Positions 30,344-39,031 are shown, counted from the stretch's first letter. The stretch: 64,000 bases of DNA from Streptomyces sp. ISL-1 (GCF_018614585.1 NZ_JAGGOI010000007.1:285291-349290), one strand, 5' to 3'. The notes: generated by a model from the sequence alone, not told the origin. Program-made: numbers and translations.

Positions 30344-32037
30344 GACAGTGCCTCCGCGGAGGCGCGGGCGGCCCACGTGGCGAAGCGCTCGCCGTCCTCG
30401 CGCTCCGCCTGGAAGCGCTTGAGCACGCGCTCGACATAGTCCGGCAGCTCGGCCGAAGTGACCTTCAGACCGCGGACCTTGCGGCCGAAGCCGGCCTCGA
30501 GTCCGAGCGCGCCGCCCAGGTGCACCTGGAAGCCCTCGACCTGGTTGCCGTCGTCATCCAGGACCAACTGGCCCTTGAGACCGATGTCCGCGACCTGGAT
30601 ACGGGCGCAGGCGTTGGGGCAGCCGTTGACGTTGATGGTGATCGGCTCGTCGAACTCGGGGATGCGGCGCTCGAGTTCGTCGATCAGCAAGGCACCACGG
30701 GCCTTGGTCTCGACGATGGCCAGCTTGCAGAACTCGATGCCGGTGCAGGCCATCGTGCCGCGCCGGAACGGCGAGGGGTTGACCCGCAGGTCCAGCGATT
30801 CAAGACCGGCCACCAGCGACTCGACCTGCGACTCCTCGACGTCGAGCACGATCATCTTCTGCTCGACGGTGGTGCGCAGCCGGCCGGAACCGTGGGCGTC
30901 CGCCACCTCGGCGATCTTGGTGAGCGTGGCGCCGTCCACTCGTCCGACGCGCGGCGCGAAACCGACGTAGAAACGTCCGTCCTGCTGCCGGTGCACACCG
31001 ACGTGGTCGCGCCACTGCTGTACCGGCTGCTCGGGCGCGGGGCCGTCGACCAGCTTGCGCTTCAGGTACTCGTCCTCCAGCACCTGGCGGAACTTCTCGG
31101 CGCCCCAGTCGGCGACCAGGAACTTCAGCCGGGCGCGGGTGCGCAGCCGGCGGTAGCCGTAGTCCCGGAAGATCGAGATGACGCCTTCCCAGGCGTCCGG
31201 GACCTCGTCCAGCGGCACCCAGGCACCGAGGCGCACCCCCAGCTTGGGGTTGGTGGACAGTCCGCCGCCGACCCAGAGGTCGAAGCCGGGGCCGTGCTCC
31301 GGGTGTTCCACGCCGACGAAGGCGATGTCGTTGATCTCGTGGGCCACATCCAGCAGCGGGGAGCCGGAGATCGCCGTCTTGAACTTGCGGGGCAGGTTGG
31401 AGAACGCCTTGTTGCCGATGAACCGGCGGTGGATCTCCTCGATCGCCCAACTGCCGTCCACGATCTCGTCCTCGGCGATACCGGCGACCGGCGAGCCGAG
31501 GATGGTGCGCGGCGTATCACCGCAGGCCTCGGTCGTCGAAAGGCCCACGGCCTCAAGACGGTTCCAGATCTCCGGGACGTCCTCGATCCGGATCCAGTGG
31601 TACTGGACGTTCTGCCGGTCGGTGATGTCGGCGGTGCCGCGCGCGAACTCCTGCGAGATCTCACCGAGAACGCGCAGCTGCTCGGTGGTCAGCCGGCCGC
31701 CGTCGATGCGGACGCGCATCATGAAGTACTTGTCGTCCAGCTCCTCCGGCTCCAGAATCGCGGTCTTGCCGCCGTCGATCCCGGGCTTGCGCTGGGTGTA
31801 GAGACCCCACCAGCGCATCCGGCCGCGCAGGTCGGCGCCGTCGATCGAGTCGAAGCCGCGGTGGGCGTAGATCGTCTCAATGCGTGTCCGCACATTGAGA
31901 CCGTCGTCGTCCTTCTTGGTCTGCTCGTTCCCGTTCAGCGGCGTCAGATGCCCAACGGCCCACTGGCCCTCGCCGCGGTGACGTCCGGCCTTGCGGCGGG
32001 GCGCGGCGGAGGCGGGCTGTTCGGGGGTGGCGGCCAT
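30340..32037 (-). CDS. sir: ferredoxin-type sulfite reductase
   Basis: A 565-residue nitrite/sulfite reductase with two ferredoxin-like/siroheme repeats. The siroheme-[4Fe-4S] ligands are Cys431 and Cys437 (CTGIEFC) and Cys473 and Cys477 (CPNAC). Siroheme-binding basic residues occur in TDRQNVQYHWIR. Start at 32037 has GAAGGA about 8 nt upstream; the frame extends back to 32091 with no similarity. It reduces sulfite to sulfide using ferredoxin. It leads the operon after the leader peptide. Confidence 0.95.
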   Translation of the reverse strand: MAATPEQPASAAPRRKAGRHRGEGQWAVGHLTPLNGNEQTKKDDDGLNVRTRIETIYAHRGFDSIDGADLRGRMRWWGLYTQRKPGIDGGKTAILEPEELDDKYFMMRVRIDGGRLTTEQLRVLGEISQEFARGTADITDRQNVQYHWIRIEDVPEIWNRLEAVGLSTTEACGDTPRTILGSPVAGIAEDEIVDGSWAIEEIHRRFIGNKAFSNLPRKFKTAISGSPLLDVAHEINDIAFVGVEHPEHGPGFDLWVGGGLSTNPKLGVRLGAWVPLDEVPDAWEGVISIFRDYGYRRLRTRARLKFLVADWGAEKFRQVLEDEYLKRKLVDGPAPEQPVQQWRDHVGVHRQQDGRFYVGFAPRVGRVDGATLTKIAEVADAHGSGRLRTTVEQKMIVLDVEESQVESLVAGLESLDLRVNPSPFRRGTMACTGIEFCKLAIVETKARGALLIDELERRIPEFDEPITINVNGCPNACARIQVADIGLKGQLVLDDDGNQVEGFQVHLGGALGLEAGFGRKVRGLKVTSAELPDYVERVLKRFQAEREDGERFATWAARASAEALS

Positions 32038-32152
32038 GGCGGTATGTCCTTCGAGACTGCAGGAGGGCGGCTCTGAGCTGCACACTCGCATGGGGGCGCG
32101 ACGGTGCGCAGGGGGTTTTAAGGGGTGCGAAATGCTCGGCTGTGCTGGTCTT

Positions 32153-32236
32153 TCAGCAGACCGGACAGATGGCGCTGGACATGCGGCCGAGGTCGACGTG
32201 CCGCCGACTCACCAAGGCAATTCCAGCTCGAGACAT
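32153..32236 (-). CDS. Cys-ending leader peptide of the sulfur operon (27 aa)
   Basis: A short frame starting ATG at 32236 and stopping at 32153, 115 nt before sir. It begins MSRAGIALVSRRHVDLGRMS and ends Ile-Cys-Pro-Val-Cys then stop. This matches the type of short conserved actinobacterial peptide I recall being labelled putative leader peptide, with LVSRRHVDLGRM as core. The terminal cysteine codons suit sensing of charged tRNA-Cys by ribosome stalling. Regulation by attenuation is an inference. Confidence 0.85.
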   Translation of the reverse strand: MSRAGIALVSRRHVDLGRMSSAICPVC

Positions 32237-32332
32237 GACGGAAGCGTGTCACGGGGGTCCGACGACAGTCCACCGTTATCCATAATGTGGACAACACTGT
32301 CCTGCATCGCGAGACAGTGTGCTGCGCGTCAC
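32237..32332 (-). promoter_or_regulatory. sulfur operon promoter/operator with two dyads
   Basis: Between the GNAT stop and the leader ATG. Dyad 1: ACACTGTC (32294-32301) and GACAGTGT (32313-32320) separated by 11 nt. Dyad 2: GTCCAC (32268-32273) and GTGGAC (32287-32292) separated by 13 nt. An AT-rich TTATGGATAA core lies inside dyad 2 and may contain the -10 element. Probable binding sites for a sulfur-responsive regulator. Confidence 0.55.
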
Positions 32333-32899
32333 TCAGCCGTGGGCGCCCGGCCAGGGACCGGGAGTGGCCACCTCGGACTCCTCGGCGACCGAGGTGTCGA
32401 AGAGAGTGAAGCCGCGCCTCAGGTAGTTGTCCATGGCGTGCGGGCCGTCCTTGGAGCAGGTGTGCAGCCAGACCCGCTTCGTCGGCGGCAGCCCCGGCCA
32501 TCGCTCCGCCAGGTCCCAGGCCCTGGCGACCGCGTACGACAGGAGAGGGCCGCCGATCCGCCGGCCCCGGAACGACGGGATCAGCCCGAAGTAGGCGATC
32601 TCGACCGAGCCGCCGTCCTGCGCCTGAAGCTCCGCGTATCCGGCCGGTGTGCCCTTCTCGTACGCCACCCAGGTCTCGGTGCCCGGCCTGGTGAGCAGCT
32701 CCTCCCACTGTGCGTACGTCATGCCGAGCCGGTCGTTCCACTGGATGTCACCGCCGACGGCCGTATACAGAAAGCGGCTGAACTCCGGGGACGGCACCTC
32801 GGCGCGGACTGTCCGCACATCCCCTTCGGGCGCGGCGGCCGGCCGCAGATCCGCGGGCGAGGTCTGTTCCAGGGACCAGGTGGTCACGGTGATGCTCAT
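32333..32899 (-). CDS. GNAT family N-acetyltransferase
   Basis: A 188-residue protein. The acetyl-CoA loop is GLIPSFRGRRIGGPLLSYAV (about 115-134), preceded by the strand GSVEIAYF. C-terminal YLRRGFTLFDTS completes the fold. Substrate unknown. Same strand as the sulfur operon, 96 bp before its leader peptide, but the intervening dyads suggest separate control. Confidence 0.85.
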   Translation of the reverse strand: MSITVTTWSLEQTSPADLRPAAAPEGDVRTVRAEVPSPEFSRFLYTAVGGDIQWNDRLGMTYAQWEELLTRPGTETWVAYEKGTPAGYAELQAQDGGSVEIAYFGLIPSFRGRRIGGPLLSYAVARAWDLAERWPGLPPTKRVWLHTCSKDGPHAMDNYLRRGFTLFDTSVAEESEVATPGPWPGAHG

Positions 32900-32950
32900 G
32901 CAAGCCAGGGAATCACGACGCCCTGATCAGGCCAAAGCCGCGTCCGCGGA

Positions 32951-34234
32951 TCATGAGGGATCGCGGTGGGCGCGGCGCACGGCCGGGGCCGTGGAATGCG
33001 GCAACAGCTCGGCCGGCTGCTCCGGCCGGACCAGCTCCACCTCGACGTCCTCCACGAAGCGGTACGGGCGGTGGGCGAGGACCGGCGCCAGATGCCGCCG
33101 CAGCCGCGACATCTCGGCCCGTACCGTCCCCGTGCGCGTCCCGTCCTCGAAGATGTCCTGTGCCAGCTGCGCCGCGCTGCGCCCGTCCCGGTGCAGCGCC
33201 AGCACATACAGCAGCTCGGCGTGGCGCGGGCTGAGCTCCTGCACCCAGCTGCCCGCATCGCCCGAGACGGTGACCGAGGGCCGCCGGGGTCTGCTCAGAT
33301 CCAGCACCACCCGGGCCGGCGTGGCCGCGGGACGCTCCTCGTCCACCCGCACCAGCCAGCCGCCGGGCAGCGGCTCGAGCGTGCACATGCCGAGCGAGGG
33401 CAGCCAGAGCCGGCCGTGGCCGATGGACTTCGGCAGCGGCAGCCGGCCGGTCGGCGGCATGCCGGTGACCGCGGCGGGCCAGCCGTTCACGTCCACGGCC
33501 ACTGCCCGGCCGGCCAGCCTCGCGAGCAGCGGGGCCGCCACCCCGCGCAGCCGGTCCAGCGTCGCGTAATGCCGGTTGCGCAGCTCGGCCTCCGCGAGCC
33601 GGGCGACCGAGGTGACCAGCGAGAGGGTCGCCGGGTGCATGGTGGACAGCGGTCCGCTGATGTCGACGACACCGATGAGCCTGCCGTCCCGCGGATCGGT
33701 GACCGGGGCTCCCGCACAGGTCCAGTTGTGGTGGGCGGAGACGAAGTGCTCGGCGGAGTGCACCTGGACCGGGCGCCGGGAGACGAGGGGGGTGCCGATG
33801 CCGTTGGTGCCGACGACACCCTCGTTCCAGTCGGCGCCCAGCACGAAGCCGTGCGAGTCGCCCTTGCGCAGCACGGTCGCCTTGCCCTCGCGCCAGAGCA
33901 GCTTTCCCTCGGTGTCCGCGACGACCATGATGTGATGCGCCGCCTCGGCGATCGACACCAGACCGTCCCGCAGGACGGGCAGCACCTCACGCAGCGGCGA
34001 GGCGTGCCGACGGCGTTCCAGCTCATCCAGCGGCAGCAGCACGGCCCGTCGGCCGCGGTCGGGATCCACGCCACCGCGCAGCATCCGCTGCCAGGACTCC
34101 TCGATGTCCGCCCGCGGGCCTACCCGCGAGGGGCGGCCGCTCAGCGTGGCGTCACGCACTCCCTTCAGCAGTCGGGCGGCCTCGGCGGCGTCCATGGCGG
34201 CGAGTCTGACCATGTCGAGTGATGTCGTGTGCAC
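32951..34234 (-). CDS. GAF-domain transcriptional regulator (AcoR-like, no AAA domain)
   Basis: A 427-residue protein. Residues about 65-225 hold a GAF sensory domain (ADTEGKLLWREGKATVLRKG, NEGVVGTNGIGTPLV), like the N-terminus of acetoin/propionate activators, but no sigma-54 AAA module follows. The C-terminal part has an ordered helix pattern (LSPRHAELLYVLALHRDGRS, RTGTVRAEMSRLRRHL) like a winged-helix output. GTG start at 34234 with AGGAGG upstream. Effector and targets unknown. Confidence 0.8.
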   Translation of the reverse strand: MHTTSLDMVRLAAMDAAEAARLLKGVRDATLSGRPSRVGPRADIEESWQRMLRGGVDPDRGRRAVLLPLDELERRRHASPLREVLPVLRDGLVSIAEAAHHIMVVADTEGKLLWREGKATVLRKGDSHGFVLGADWNEGVVGTNGIGTPLVSRRPVQVHSAEHFVSAHHNWTCAGAPVTDPRDGRLIGVVDISGPLSTMHPATLSLVTSVARLAEAELRNRHYATLDRLRGVAAPLLARLAGRAVAVDVNGWPAAVTGMPPTGRLPLPKSIGHGRLWLPSLGMCTLEPLPGGWLVRVDEERPAATPARVVLDLSRPRRPSVTVSGDAGSWVQELSPRHAELLYVLALHRDGRSAAQLAQDIFEDGTRTGTVRAEMSRLRRHLAPVLAHRPYRFVEDVEVELVRPEQPAELLPHSTAPAVRRAHRDPS

Positions 34235-34829
34235 TGGTGTCCTCCTGGGCGAGGCCAGCGTCCGAGTGCGGGGGGGCTGGCTCAATCGTGCCCCCTCCTG
34301 GCCAAGAGCCGTGGCGATACGGCGACAAAGCTGCAACCTTTTGCAACCCTCGCGAACGGGCGTGCGGATGTACGAGGCTGACGGAGCACCGGTTCGTTCC
34401 GGTGGCCGGTCATGCGCCCGACTGCCCTGCGCTGGGGGCGCACGACGGAGCGCGGGGTGGTGCCGTGTCGGCGCAGCACCACCCCGACAGCCTTCCCGGG
34501 CGCGAGGGACTGCGCCTCGCGCCGCTCGGGGACGGTGATCGCCGGCTGCGGCCCGTGCCCGGCCGACGCCGGGACTACGACCGGCTCGCGCCGACGGGGA
34601 TCGCGACCGTCAGCCGCAGCTCGCGCCGGTGGGCTCCGGGTCCGTCGGCCGCAGATCGCCCGGCCGGGTCCGCGACTGCGACGGTCAGCCAGGGTCCGGG
34701 CCGTCCGGGACCGCGACCGTCAGCCGCACGCCGGACCGGGTGGGTCCGACCGCGACCGTCAGCCGCGGATCGCCCGGGTGGGGACCGCGACCTTCAGTCA
34801 CGGCCCCCGCCCCCCTCCAGGCCCCGCCG
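34235..34829. other. 595-bp intergenic region
   Basis: The first part (34235-34340) should hold the promoter of the GAF regulator. The right half is a degenerate tandem repeat listed separately. Open frames here are translated repeats with no recognisable protein. No gene supported. Confidence 0.5.
34595..34800. repeat. imperfect ~37-bp tandem repeats
   Basis: The word GCGACCGTCAGCCGC or close variants recur at 34603, about 34678, 34713, 34752 and 34787, spaced 35-39 bp or twice that, with a decayed unit near 34645. Flanking GGATCGCCCGG-type words repeat too. It sits downstream of the acyl-CoA dehydrogenase. Confidence 0.7.
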
Positions 34830-36494
34830 TCAGACCACCGCTCGTGCCCGGTCCACGATCGACGCCAGATCCAGTGTGTGCGGCAGCGTGCCGAACGCCG
34901 CGCCCCAGTCCCCGCCCAGCCGCGACGCGCAGAACGCGTCTGCCACTTCCGGCGGCGCCCAGCGCACCAGCAGCGACCCCTGAAGCACCAGCGCCATCCG
35001 CTCCACCAGCCGGCGCGCTCTCGCCTCGATGCCGTTCAGATCGGCCAGCTCGGTCAGCAGGTCCTTGATCGCCCCGTCCAGCCGGTGGTCCGCGCCGCGC
35101 GCCTTGCCCACCTCCTGAAGGAACGCGTTCAGCGCCTGCGGCTCGCTCCCCCTACGCCCTGCGGCGTGGGGGGACCCCCGGAGCGCCCGCAGGACGTCCA
35201 GCGCCTGTACGTTGCCCGAGCCCTCCCAGATCGAGTTGAGCGGCGATTCACGCAGCAGCCGCGGCATCCCCGACTCCTCGACGTACCCATTGCCGCCCAG
35301 GCACTCGAGCGCCTCGGCCACGGTCGGCGTACACCGCTTGGTCACCCAGTACTTGGCCGCGGGCACCGCAAGGCGCAAGAACGCCCGCTCCTCCTCCGTA
35401 TCGGCGTCGTACGCCGCGGCGAGCCGCAGAGCCAGCGCCGTCGCCGCCTCGGACTCCAGCGCGAGATCGGCCAGTACGTTGCGCATCAGCGGCTTGTCGA
35501 TCAGCAGCCCGCCGAACGCGCTGCGGTACGCGCTGTGGTGGATCGCCTGCGCCACCGACTGCCGCATCAGCGCTGCCGATCCGAGGACGCAGTCGAGCCG
35601 GGTCGCCGCCACCATCTCGATGATCGTGCGCACCCCGCGCCCCTCGTCGCCGACCCGGCGCGCCCACGTCCCGTCGAACTCGACCTCGCTCGAGGCGTTG
35701 GACCTGTTACCCAGCTTGTCCTTGAGCCGCTGGATCCGGAACACATTTCTCGTCCCGTCCTGAAGCACCCGCGGTACCAGGAAACAGGTCAAGCCCCCGG
35801 CCGCCTGCCCGAGTACCAGAAAACCGTCACTCATCGGAGCCGAGCAGAACCACTTGTGACCGGTGAGCAGATACTCCCCGTCACCGGCGATGGGTTCGGC
35901 CCGCGTCGTATTGGCCCGGACGTCGCTGCCGCCCTGCTTCTCCGTCATCCCCATCCCGAACAGCGCCCCTGCTTTCAGCGACGCCGGCCGCAGCCCCTCC
36001 TCGTACACCTGTGAGGTCAGCCGCGGCTCCCACTCGGCCGCCAGCGTCGGGTCCGTACGCAGGGCGGGGACGGAGGCGTGCGTCATCGACAGCGGACAGC
36101 CGTTCCCGGCCTCGGCCTGCGTCCACACCAGGAACCCGGCCGCGCGCCGCACATGCCCGGCCGGCCTGCCCCAGGCGTTCGTGAGCCCCGCCGAGACGGC
36201 GTGGCCCAGCAGCCGGTGCCAGGCCGGATGGAACTCGACCTCGTCGATCCGGTTTCCGTACCGGTCGTGCGTCCGTAGTTTCGGCGGATTCTCGTTGGCC
36301 TGCGCCCCCCATTCCTGGGCCTGTGAGGAGCCGGCGGTGCGGCCGAGCTCCCTGAGCTCTTCCCGTGCCTCCTCGAGGAGTTCCGGTGCGACATGCCGCT
36401 CCACCGCCTCGGTGAGCGTCCGGTCGGAGGTGTAGACGTCATACCCCACCAGGGGCGGAGCCTGGTTGGTCACTGTGTGGGTGGTAGCTGCCAT
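34830..36494 (-). CDS. AidB-type acyl-CoA dehydrogenase
   Basis: A 554-residue FAD-dependent dehydrogenase of the AidB/isovaleryl-CoA branch. Flavin and substrate motifs are visible: GMGMTEKQGGSDVRANTT, TGHKWFCSAP, ECLGGNGYVEESG and the catalytic-region RESPLNSIWEGSGNVQALD. AidB in E. coli is linked to alkylation damage; a catabolic acyl-CoA role is also possible. Residues about 441-451 (GSPHAAGRRGS) are encoded by an inserted stem-loop. Start 36494 is only 17 bp from the divergent YihY start. Confidence 0.9.
   Translation of the reverse strand: MAATTHTVTNQAPPLVGYDVYTSDRTLTEAVERHVAPELLEEAREELRELGRTAGSSQAQEWGAQANENPPKLRTHDRYGNRIDEVEFHPAWHRLLGHAVSAGLTNAWGRPAGHVRRAAGFLVWTQAEAGNGCPLSMTHASVPALRTDPTLAAEWEPRLTSQVYEEGLRPASLKAGALFGMGMTEKQGGSDVRANTTRAEPIAGDGEYLLTGHKWFCSAPMSDGFLVLGQAAGGLTCFLVPRVLQDGTRNVFRIQRLKDKLGNRSNASSEVEFDGTWARRVGDEGRGVRTIIEMVAATRLDCVLGSAALMRQSVAQAIHHSAYRSAFGGLLIDKPLMRNVLADLALESEAATALALRLAAAYDADTEEERAFLRLAVPAAKYWVTKRCTPTVAEALECLGGNGYVEESGMPRLLRESPLNSIWEGSGNVQALDVLRALRGSPHAAGRRGSEPQALNAFLQEVGKARGADHRLDGAIKDLLTELADLNGIEARARRLVERMALVLQGSLLVRWAPPEVADAFCASRLGGDWGAAFGTLPHTLDLASIVDRARAVV
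35147..35174. repeat. intragenic REP-like stem-loop
   Basis: A 12-bp stem (35147-35158 with 35163-35174, one G-T pair) with a 4-nt loop, followed by CCCCCGGAGC. It resembles the elements near 28780 and 28880 but lies inside the acyl-CoA dehydrogenase frame without breaking it. Confidence 0.65.
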
Positions 36495-36511
36495 GCCGAT
36501 ACGGTAAGGAG

Positions 36512-37714
36512 GTGCAGGCAGCAAATGAAACACCCGAGCGGCCATCGGGCCGACTCCACCGGGCCCGAGTCCTCTACCGCAACGTCTCCAAGCGGAAGAT
36601 GGTATGGCTGCTGCTGAAGGACACGGTCAATTCGTGCATCGAGTACCGCATCCTGGGCCTCGCCGCCGAGGCGGCGTTCTTCACACTGCTGTCCCTGCCG
36701 CCGCTGATGCTCGGCCTGATCGGTCTCCTCGGCTATATCGACAACTGGACCGACACCACCACCGTCGCCTCGATCGAGAAGAACATCCTGGGCGCTGTCG
36801 GCACGGTGCTGTCCGACCGGGGCGTCAACCAGATCGCCAAGCCCCTGCTGGAGGACGTCACCCACGGCGGCCGTCCCGACATCATCTCCATCGGCTTCGC
36901 GATCGCCCTGTGGTCGGGATCGCGGGCGGTGAACGTCTTCATCGACACCATCACCGTGATGTACGGCCTCGACGGCCAGCGCGGCATCGTCGCCACCCGG
37001 CTGCTCGCCTTCCTGCTCTACATCGTGGCCCTGCTGATCGGTGCGGTGGTGCTGCCGCTGGCGGTGGTCGGTCCCGACAGGGTGGTGGAGTTCATCCCGT
37101 GGGGCACGGAAGTGGTGAGCGTCCTGTACTGGCCGGTGGTCAGCCTGCTCTCGATCGCGTTCCTGACCACGCTCTACCACGTGTCCGTCCCGGTCCGGTC
37201 CCCATGGATCGAGGACGTGCCCGGAGCGCTGGTGGCGCTCGGAATGGGGGTGTTCGGCAGCTTCCTCCTCCGCATCTACCTCACCAGCACGGTCGAGGGC
37301 CCCACGATCTACGGCTCGCTCGCCGCCCCCATCGCCGTCCTGCTGTGGATCGGCCTCACCGCCTTCGCGGTCCTGGTGGGCGCGGCGGTGAACGCCGCGA
37401 TCGACCGCGTCTGGCCGTCGGTCGCCACGGCCGCGGCCCGCGCGGCCAACGAACGTGTCCGCGCCGCTCACGCGGCGGAGGTCCTGGCGCGGGCGAGGGC
37501 GGCCCACGTCTTCGGAACCGAAGGCGATGACGACGACGATGACGACGCGGACAACGTGGAGATGCCTTCGGAGTTCCCGGAGCGGTGGTCGCGATTCCTG
37601 CCGCCGGACGATGTGAAGTCCCGGCTGCACACGACCCGGGAGCACCGTGAGAAGAAGCACCGCGACAACGGCCGCGACAAGGAGCCCAAAGAGTCCAAAG
37701 GGCCCAAGGAGTAG
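36512..37714 (+). CDS. YihY/BrkB family membrane protein
   Basis: A 400-residue protein with about six membrane segments between residues 45 and 300 (for example LAAEAAFFTLLSLPPLMLGL, LLAFLLYIVALLIGAVVLPL). The C-terminus is soluble and highly charged: an acidic run of seven Asp in GDDDDDDD, then Lys/Glu-rich repeats. The family is uncharacterised despite an old RNase BN label. The AAGGAG motif abuts the GTG at 36512 with no spacer, so the true start is uncertain; ATG 36599 is an alternative. Confidence 0.85.
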   Translation: MQAANETPERPSGRLHRARVLYRNVSKRKMVWLLLKDTVNSCIEYRILGLAAEAAFFTLLSLPPLMLGLIGLLGYIDNWTDTTTVASIEKNILGAVGTVLSDRGVNQIAKPLLEDVTHGGRPDIISIGFAIALWSGSRAVNVFIDTITVMYGLDGQRGIVATRLLAFLLYIVALLIGAVVLPLAVVGPDRVVEFIPWGTEVVSVLYWPVVSLLSIAFLTTLYHVSVPVRSPWIEDVPGALVALGMGVFGSFLLRIYLTSTVEGPTIYGSLAAPIAVLLWIGLTAFAVLVGAAVNAAIDRVWPSVATAAARAANERVRAAHAAEVLARARAAHVFGTEGDDDDDDDADNVEMPSEFPERWSRFLPPDDVKSRLHTTREHREKKHRDNGRDKEPKESKGPKE

Positions 37715-37822
37715 CGGCGGTCGGCGGGGCGGCGGTGTCCATGCCCGCACCCAATTTGGTCAACTGGCGGGACGAGAGCGAGAGTTCGCTCCGGGCGCGC
37801 TCCGGTCGCGTTCCGGGCGCCC

Positions 37823-37842
37823 ATTCTTGATCATTCTTGATC
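37823..37842. repeat. 10-bp direct repeat upstream of the AraC-type gene
   Basis: ATTCTTGATC occurs twice in tandem (37823-37832, 37833-37842). About 24 bp further, TAGCCT (37866-37871) lies 7 nt before the ATG at 37879, which would fit a leaderless transcript. The repeat may be an autoregulatory site. Confidence 0.4.
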
Positions 37843-37878
37843 AATGCCGCGGCGACTTGAGGGATTAGCCTCAATGCC

Positions 37879-38616
37879 ATGTACGAGGAACGGCCGTCGC
37901 GGCTCGAAGGCGCCGTCGTCTGGACGCAAACCTTGGACGCCCGCCCCGGTGCGGTCCACCCCGTGCTCCCCGACGGCTGCATGGACCTGCTGTGGGCCGA
38001 TGGCCGCCTCCTCGTGGCGGGACCCGACACCCACGCCCACACCGCCGACGGCGATCTCGCCCTTGTCTACGCGGGAGTGCGCTTCGCGCCCGGGACCGCG
38101 CCCGCGTACCTCGGCATACCGGCGCACGAGCTGCGCGATCAGCGGGTCGAGCTCGCCGATATATGGGGCGGGGGCGAGGCGCGCCGGCTCACGGAGCGGA
38201 TCGACGAGGCCGCGGACCGGGTGGCGGAGCTGGAGGCGGTGGCGCTGCATCGCGCGGCCGTGGCCGGCCCGCCCGATCCGCTGTTGGGCGAGGTGGTGCG
38301 CCGCTTGGAGGCGGGCGCCACTGTCGCGGGCGCGGCGGACGCCATCGGCCTCGGCACGCGCCAGCTGCACCGCCGCTCCCTGGACGCCTTTGGCTACGGG
38401 CCCAAGACGCTGGCCCGGGTGCTGAGGCTGCAGCGCGCGCTGACGCTCGTACGGGCAGGCGTGCCGTACGCCGAAGCGGCACTCGCCGCGGGCTGCGCCG
38501 ACCAGGCGCACCTCGCACGCGAGATGCGCGACCTGGCCGGAATCACCCTCGGTGCCTACTCGGCCTCGGCGAACAGCGAGACACCGCAGCCGTCGGGGTC
38601 GAGGATCACCGCGTAA
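37879..38616 (+). CDS. AraC-type transcriptional regulator
   Basis: A 245-residue protein. The N-terminal 100 residues resemble the DUF6597/cupin-like sensor of AraC proteins ([30 protein letters not shown]). The C-terminal part holds two helix-turn-helix motifs ([40 protein letters not shown]). No ribosome site, so possibly leaderless. Its last 61 nt overlap the convergent VOC gene. Confidence 0.88.
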   Translation: MYEERPSRLEGAVVWTQTLDARPGAVHPVLPDGCMDLLWADGRLLVAGPDTHAHTADGDLALVYAGVRFAPGTAPAYLGIPAHELRDQRVELADIWGGGEARRLTERIDEAADRVAELEAVALHRAAVAGPPDPLLGEVVRRLEAGATVAGAADAIGLGTRQLHRRSLDAFGYGPKTLARVLRLQRALTLVRAGVPYAEAALAAGCADQAHLAREMRDLAGITLGAYSASANSETPQPSGSRITA

Positions 38617-38951
38617 CGCTGCCCCCAGAAGGCGTCCCAGGGCTTGAGGTGTCCCTGGTACCCCGCCTCGACCAGCTCGGCGTAGACCGAGTCGACCTCG
38701 GCGGGGCTGTCGCAGGCGAAGGCGAGCCCGAGCCGTTCGCCGCGGCCCTGCGGCCGGGTCCACCCGGGGTCGAAGGAGCGGACTGTCTCCTCGGTGTCCC
38801 ACAGCACGCGCAGTCCGCTCGGCAGCGTCGCCTCGGCGTGGGGAGCGGAGTCGGCTTCGGCGGGGATGTGCAGGCCGAGCCGTCGGTAGAAGGCGAGCGA
38901 GGCGGCCATGTCGGCGACGACGAGGCCGATCGCGTCGAGTCGTGGAGTCAT
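38556..38951 (-). CDS. VOC (glyoxalase/dioxygenase fold) protein
   Basis: A 131-residue protein with two beta-alpha-beta-beta-beta modules: [21 protein letters not shown] at the N-terminus and [16 protein letters not shown] at the end. The final metal-ligand Glu is present; other ligand positions are less clear, so it could be an antibiotic-resistance, lyase or binding-type VOC. Start 38951 is the family start. The 3' end overlaps the AraC-type gene by 61 nt. Confidence 0.85.
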   Translation of the reverse strand: MTPRLDAIGLVVADMAASLAFYRRLGLHIPAEADSAPHAEATLPSGLRVLWDTEETVRSFDPGWTRPQGRGERLGLAFACDSPAEVDSVYAELVEAGYQGHLKPWDAFWGQRYAVILDPDGCGVSLFAEAE

Positions 38952-38988
38952 GACCTCACCGTAGGCAGGGCCCGCGCCTGCGGTCTTG

Positions 38989-39031
38989 AACGAATCGGAC
39001 GTCCGCGGTTTCAACGAATCGGACGTCCGCG
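38989..39031. promoter_or_regulatory. two 19-bp direct repeats containing CGGACGTCCG
   Basis: AACGAATCGGACGTCCGCG occurs at 38989-39007 and again at 39013-39031 (24-bp period). Each copy contains the 10-bp palindrome CGGACGTCCG. They lie between the divergent VOC and response-regulator genes, about 90-130 bp before the latter. Probable operator. Confidence 0.6.

Noticed and set aside
34595..34800. Possible CRISPR array
   Set aside because: Units are contiguous and drifted, without conserved repeat-spacer alternation; no cas genes in the window. The 41075 iterons fail for the same reason.
34350..34830. Open frames inside the 595-bp intergenic region
   Set aside because: They are translated tandem repeats; every frame is open because of composition.
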